Assembly: GCA_946479005.1 (NCBI GenBank)
Contig: CAMLEM010000084.1
Span: 1 to 7,177, forward strand
Direction: 5' to 3'
Origin: an uncultured Chitinophagaceae bacterium
Lineage (GTDB): Bacteria > Bacteroidota > Bacteroidia > Chitinophagales > Chitinophagaceae
DNA length: 7,177 bases
Both the position numbers and the translations under genes were made by a program. Below, piece by piece: positions 4,774 through 7,177 of the stretch (position 1 is its first letter; each line of letters begins with the position of its first letter). Under the pieces are notes generated by a model that did no database searches, was not told the origin of the DNA, and was given only the letters and a program-made list of their open reading frames with translations.

Positions 4774-5406
4774 ATGACACGAAAATGGCTTGCGATATAT
4801 ACCCGTCCCCGGTGGGAAAAAAAGGTCAATAACCTTCTCCTTGAAAAAGGGCTCGAGAGCTATTGCCCGCTTAACAAGGTGCGCCGGAAATGGAGCGATC
4901 GCGTAAAAATCGTAGAAGAACCCCTATTTAAGTCTTATGTTTTTGTGAAAGTGAGCGATGACGATCGCTCCGCAGTGAGAATGACGCCGGGAGCGATCAA
5001 CTTTGTGTACTGGAATGGAAAACCCGCTATGATCCGTGAAAAAGAGATCATCGCGATCAGGAAATTCCTCGACGAATACGAGAATGTGGAAGCGCACCGG
5101 GTGGAAATCAAAGTGGACCAGCGCGTGCGCATCACCAATGGAACACTGATGGATCACGAGGGGAAGGTGCTGGATGTAAGATCCAAGACCGCCAAGGTGG
5201 CGATCGACAGCCTGGGCTATGTTTTGATCGCCTATATTGACAGAACTAAATTAACTTCGGTACCCTTCGACTCCGCTCAGGGACCGGCCTTCGACTCCGC
5301 TCAGGGACCGGCCTCAGATGCAATCACGGGCCCCGATGCGGCAAAAGGGAAAAAAGAAACGAAAGATCCATTATTACGAGCTACCTCGATAAAACCATCT
5401 AAATGA
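4774..5406 (+). CDS. UpxY-family transcription antiterminator (NusG paralogue)
   Basis: A 210-aa protein. The NGN domain spans about residues 3-105 (KWLAIYTRPRWEKKV, the LESYCPLNKVRRKWSDRVK block, EPLFKSYVFVKV, then the TPGAINFVYWNGKPAMI strand). A KOW domain spans about 112-162 (DQRVRITNGTLMDHEGKVLDV). UpxY proteins bind RNA polymerase and let it read through their own capsule or exopolysaccharide operon. Being first in the operon, behind a terminator-like leader hairpin, fits that role. Residues 164-210 lie beyond the normal end of the family. Two 8-residue repeats (FDSAQGPA) come from an interspersed DNA repeat, and a Lys-rich tail follows. No Shine-Dalgarno sequence precedes the ATG. The stop overlaps the next start in ATGA, suggesting translational coupling. 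Confidence 0.9.
   Translation: MTRKWLAIYTRPRWEKKVNNLLLEKGLESYCPLNKVRRKWSDRVKIVEEPLFKSYVFVKVSDDDRSAVRMTPGAINFVYWNGKPAMIREKEIIAIRKFLDEYENVEAHRVEIKVDQRVRITNGTLMDHEGKVLDVRSKTAKVAIDSLGYVLIAYIDRTKLTSVPFDSAQGPAFDSAQGPASDAITGPDAAKGKKETKDPLLRATSIKPSK
5264..5311 (+). repeat. Two tandem copies of a CTTCGACTCCGCTCAGG-type repeat inside upxY
   Basis: A 24-bp unit is present twice without change (5264-5287 and 5288-5311), each starting CCTTCGACTCCGCTCAGGG and ending ACCGG. The reverse complement, CCCTGAGCGGAGTCGAAGG, is a familiar interspersed repeat of Bacteroidota and other bacteria. Because 24 is a multiple of three, it stays in frame and is translated as FDSAQGPA twice. The unit has imperfect dyad symmetry (CCCT...AGGG). 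Confidence 0.85.
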
Positions 5407-6203
5407 AATTCCACCGGAGCCTTATTCCGCTGTTGGCCCTTCCTCTGATCATTTTTTCCTGCAAACCCCTGGAAAAGACCGGGAATTACCTGGAAGACGT
5501 GAAGTCTGATACCAGTACTGCGGTCCTTCCCGTTCCTGAAATGAGGATACAGAAAGGCGATATGCTTTCCATCCAGATCTTCAGCCAGAGTACAAGGCCG
5601 GAGATCGATGAGCTTTATAATCCACCGGTGGGTGCGGCGAGTACAGCAGGCTCAGGTACTGGTTCCGGCGGTTCGGCTGCCGGCGGCTATCTCGTAGATA
5701 ATAACGGAATGATCGAGCATCCCCGCCTGGGGATCTTTCACGCGGAAGGGCTCACCAAGCAGGAGCTCGCCGGTGAAGTGAAAAAAAGATTGACCGAGCC
5801 GGTGGAATTGTTGAGAAACCCCACCGTGATCGTAAAGTTTCTGAACCTGAAAGTGATGGTAATGGGTGAGGTTACTTCACCTGGGCCGATCACATTTCCC
5901 AGTGAACGGCTTACCATTCTCGAAGCGCTGGGCCTTTCCGGCGATTTCACACAGTTCGGGAAAAAACATACGGTAAGGGTGGTGAGGGAAGTGGATGGAA
6001 AAAGAGAGATCGGCACCATTGATCTGACCACCGCCAAATTATTTGAATCGCCCTATTATAACCTGGTGCAAAACGATATCGTTTTTGTGGAAGCAACCAA
6101 AATGAAACAGAAACAACAGGAACAATCCATCGTTGCCCAGCGGATCACTTTTGCCCTGGGACTGATCACTTCCGCGGCCTTCATCTATAACATCTTCAAA
6201 TAA
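5403..6203 (+). CDS. Polysaccharide export outer-membrane lipoprotein (Wza/KpsD-like)
   Basis: A 266-aa protein. The signal peptide ends in a lipobox, IIFSC, giving a lipidated Cys20. Residues 45-147 are the polysaccharide export domain (MRIQKGDMLSIQIF, then YLVDNNGMIEHPRLGIFHAEGLTKQELAGEVKKRL). They are interrupted at about 76-95 by a Gly/Ser/Ala-rich insert. An SLBB domain follows (about 148-232: LKVMVMGEVTSPGPITFP, LTILEALGLSGDFTQFGKK, YYNLVQNDIVFV). The C-terminus has a Lys/Gln-rich stretch and a hydrophobic helix (ITFALGLITSAAFIYNIF) that could be the outer-membrane-spanning helix, as in Wza. It would form the exit channel and pair with the co-polymerase encoded next. It overlaps the UpxY-like gene by 4 bp (ATGA). 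Confidence 0.92.
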   Translation: MKFHRSLIPLLALPLIIFSCKPLEKTGNYLEDVKSDTSTAVLPVPEMRIQKGDMLSIQIFSQSTRPEIDELYNPPVGAASTAGSGTGSGGSAAGGYLVDNNGMIEHPRLGIFHAEGLTKQELAGEVKKRLTEPVELLRNPTVIVKFLNLKVMVMGEVTSPGPITFPSERLTILEALGLSGDFTQFGKKHTVRVVREVDGKREIGTIDLTTAKLFESPYYNLVQNDIVFVEATKMKQKQQEQSIVAQRITFALGLITSAAFIYNIFK

Positions 6204-6208
6204 TATCC

Positions 6209-7177
6209 TTGGATAATCACAAACCATCGAACGGGGTTTTAGACCAGGTGGAGATCAACAAGAGCGAGCTGGCTAATCTCAGCATTCGGGATCTTTTCTA
6301 TAAGTACATCCGCTTCCTCCCCCTGTTCATTCTTTCGGTGGCGGTGGCCCTGCTGATCGGTTTCCTGATCATCCGTTATAAGGTGCCTGTTTACCAGGTG
6401 GCTTCGAGTATGATCATCCAGGCGGAAAAACCCGCGCAGAACGACAAGTTCGAAGTGTTGATGCAGGGAGGCAAGGCACAGAACATTGCCAACGAGATCG
6501 AGATCCTGCGTTCACGTCCGCTGATGCAGCGCGTGGTAAGCGAGCTGAACCTGCAGTATAGCTATTATGTGATCGGGAAGATCAAGACCCTCAACGTCTA
6601 TCGCCTGGCTCCCTTCATCATAGAAACCGTTTCCCTGAAAGACAGCAATGCGGCTTTCACGCTGAAGCTGAATTTCATCAACTCCGACGGTTTCACGATA
6701 GACAAGGGCCCTAAGGTTTACGGGTTCAACCAGCCCATTGACGTCGGATATGGAACCCTGGTCTTTCATCCGACCAGCATCCGGGCCGGGAATAACGAAT
6801 ACCGGCTGGAATATAAATCAGCCAATACAATGGCCGCGCATTATGCGGGTGCGCTTAGCGTTCTGCCGCGCACGGCAGGTACCGGCATCCTGAATATCAG
6901 TATGCGCACCCCGAATTCCTTCCTGGGCGCCGATATACTCAACAAGCTGATGCAGGAATACGGGCAGTACAGCGTGGAGCAAAAAGTGCAAGCTTCGGGG
7001 CAGACTTTAAAATGGATCGATGACCGGTTGATAGATCTCGGGGGCAAGCTCGACAGCGTGCAGCAGATGTACCTGGCTTACCAGCGTCGGTACAACCTGA
7101 TGGATGCCGAAAACCAGTCGGGCAATTATTTCGAAGTGATCACAGAGGCGGATAAAGTGGTGAACGAACAGTCAATG
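6209..7177 (+). CDS. Polysaccharide co-polymerase / Wzc-like chain-length protein, 5' part
   Basis: The frame is open from 6191 and runs off the right edge; 323 codons are visible. No ATG is available before the first membrane segment. TTG at 6209, 5 nt after the previous stop, is the best start and gives MDNHKPSNGVLDQVEINKSE. The Wzz-type N-terminal domain has SIRDLFYKYIRFLP, a transmembrane helix at about residues 37-56, then VYQVASSMIIQAEK, DKFEVL, and QNIANEIEILRSRPLMQRVVSELNL. A large periplasmic domain follows, and from about residue 275 a coiled-coil-like region (LGGKLDSVQQMYLAYQRRYNL). This inner-membrane protein sets chain length and contacts the export lipoprotein. In Bacteroidota such proteins usually carry a C-terminal BY-kinase domain. 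Whether this one does lies beyond the window. Confidence 0.9.
   Translation, partial: MDNHKPSNGVLDQVEINKSELANLSIRDLFYKYIRFLPLFILSVAVALLIGFLIIRYKVPVYQVASSMIIQAEKPAQNDKFEVLMQGGKAQNIANEIEILRSRPLMQRVVSELNLQYSYYVIGKIKTLNVYRLAPFIIETVSLKDSNAAFTLKLNFINSDGFTIDKGPKVYGFNQPIDVGYGTLVFHPTSIRAGNNEYRLEYKSANTMAAHYAGALSVLPRTAGTGILNISMRTPNSFLGADILNKLMQEYGQYSVEQKVQASGQTLKWIDDRLIDLGGKLDSVQQMYLAYQRRYNLMDAENQSGNYFEVITEADKVVNEQSM

Noticed and set aside
4953..4970. GAGCGAT-GACG-ATCGCTC hairpin within upxY
   Set aside because: It is a perfect 7-bp stem, but it lies within conserved NGN-domain coding sequence, encodes a normal Asp-rich loop and has no T-run. It is probably coincidental.

Overview
The window looks like a chromosomal segment from a member of the Bacteroidota, most likely the Chitinophagaceae or close relatives. 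The evidence is the gene content: an UpxY-type NusG paralogue heading a polysaccharide export operon, a DUF5009/HGSNAT-type acyltransferase, a GxxExxY protein and a META/HslJ lipobox-free exported protein. A TTG-N19-TAnnTTTG promoter of the Bacteroidota type and the lack of Shine-Dalgarno sequences agree with this. The species is not identifiable by eye.

Layout. Positions 1-554 hold the 3' part of an SRAP (YedK/HMCES-like) DNA-protein crosslink protein. A roughly 440-base gap follows, holding a family of GGAGGACAC-type intergenic repeats. Each of three fuller copies carries a small hairpin whose stem sequence differs between copies while staying self-complementary. Next is a small exported META-domain protein (995-1426, +). 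Its stop codon overlaps that of a convergent, unrecognised 275-aa protein (1423-2250, -). A gene-free stretch (2251-2712) ends in a minus-strand terminator-like hairpin that serves the ten-TM acyltransferase-like gene at 2713-3954 (-). Upstream of that gene is a GxxExxY gene (4021-4398, -) set between two inverted copies of a 30-bp GC-rich repeat, with a third, degenerate copy inside the right flank.

From about 4630 the + strand carries the start of a capsule/exopolysaccharide operon. It consists of a good Bacteroidota promoter, a leader with a terminator-like hairpin, a UpxY/NusG-like antiterminator (4774-5406), a Wza-like outer-membrane export lipoprotein (5403-6203, ATGA overlap), and a Wzz/Wzc-like chain-length co-polymerase (6209 to past the end of the window, TTG start). 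The likely logic is that UpxY loads on RNA polymerase in its own leader and carries transcription through the long operon. The lipoprotein and the inner-membrane co-polymerase would then form the export channel of a Wzx/Wzy-type pathway.

I do not see a clear, wholly new system. The best leads are the putative attenuator just ahead of the antiterminator gene, the inverted-repeat-bracketed GxxExxY gene, the covarying hairpin repeat family, and an interspersed repeat that has been absorbed in frame into the tail of upxY.
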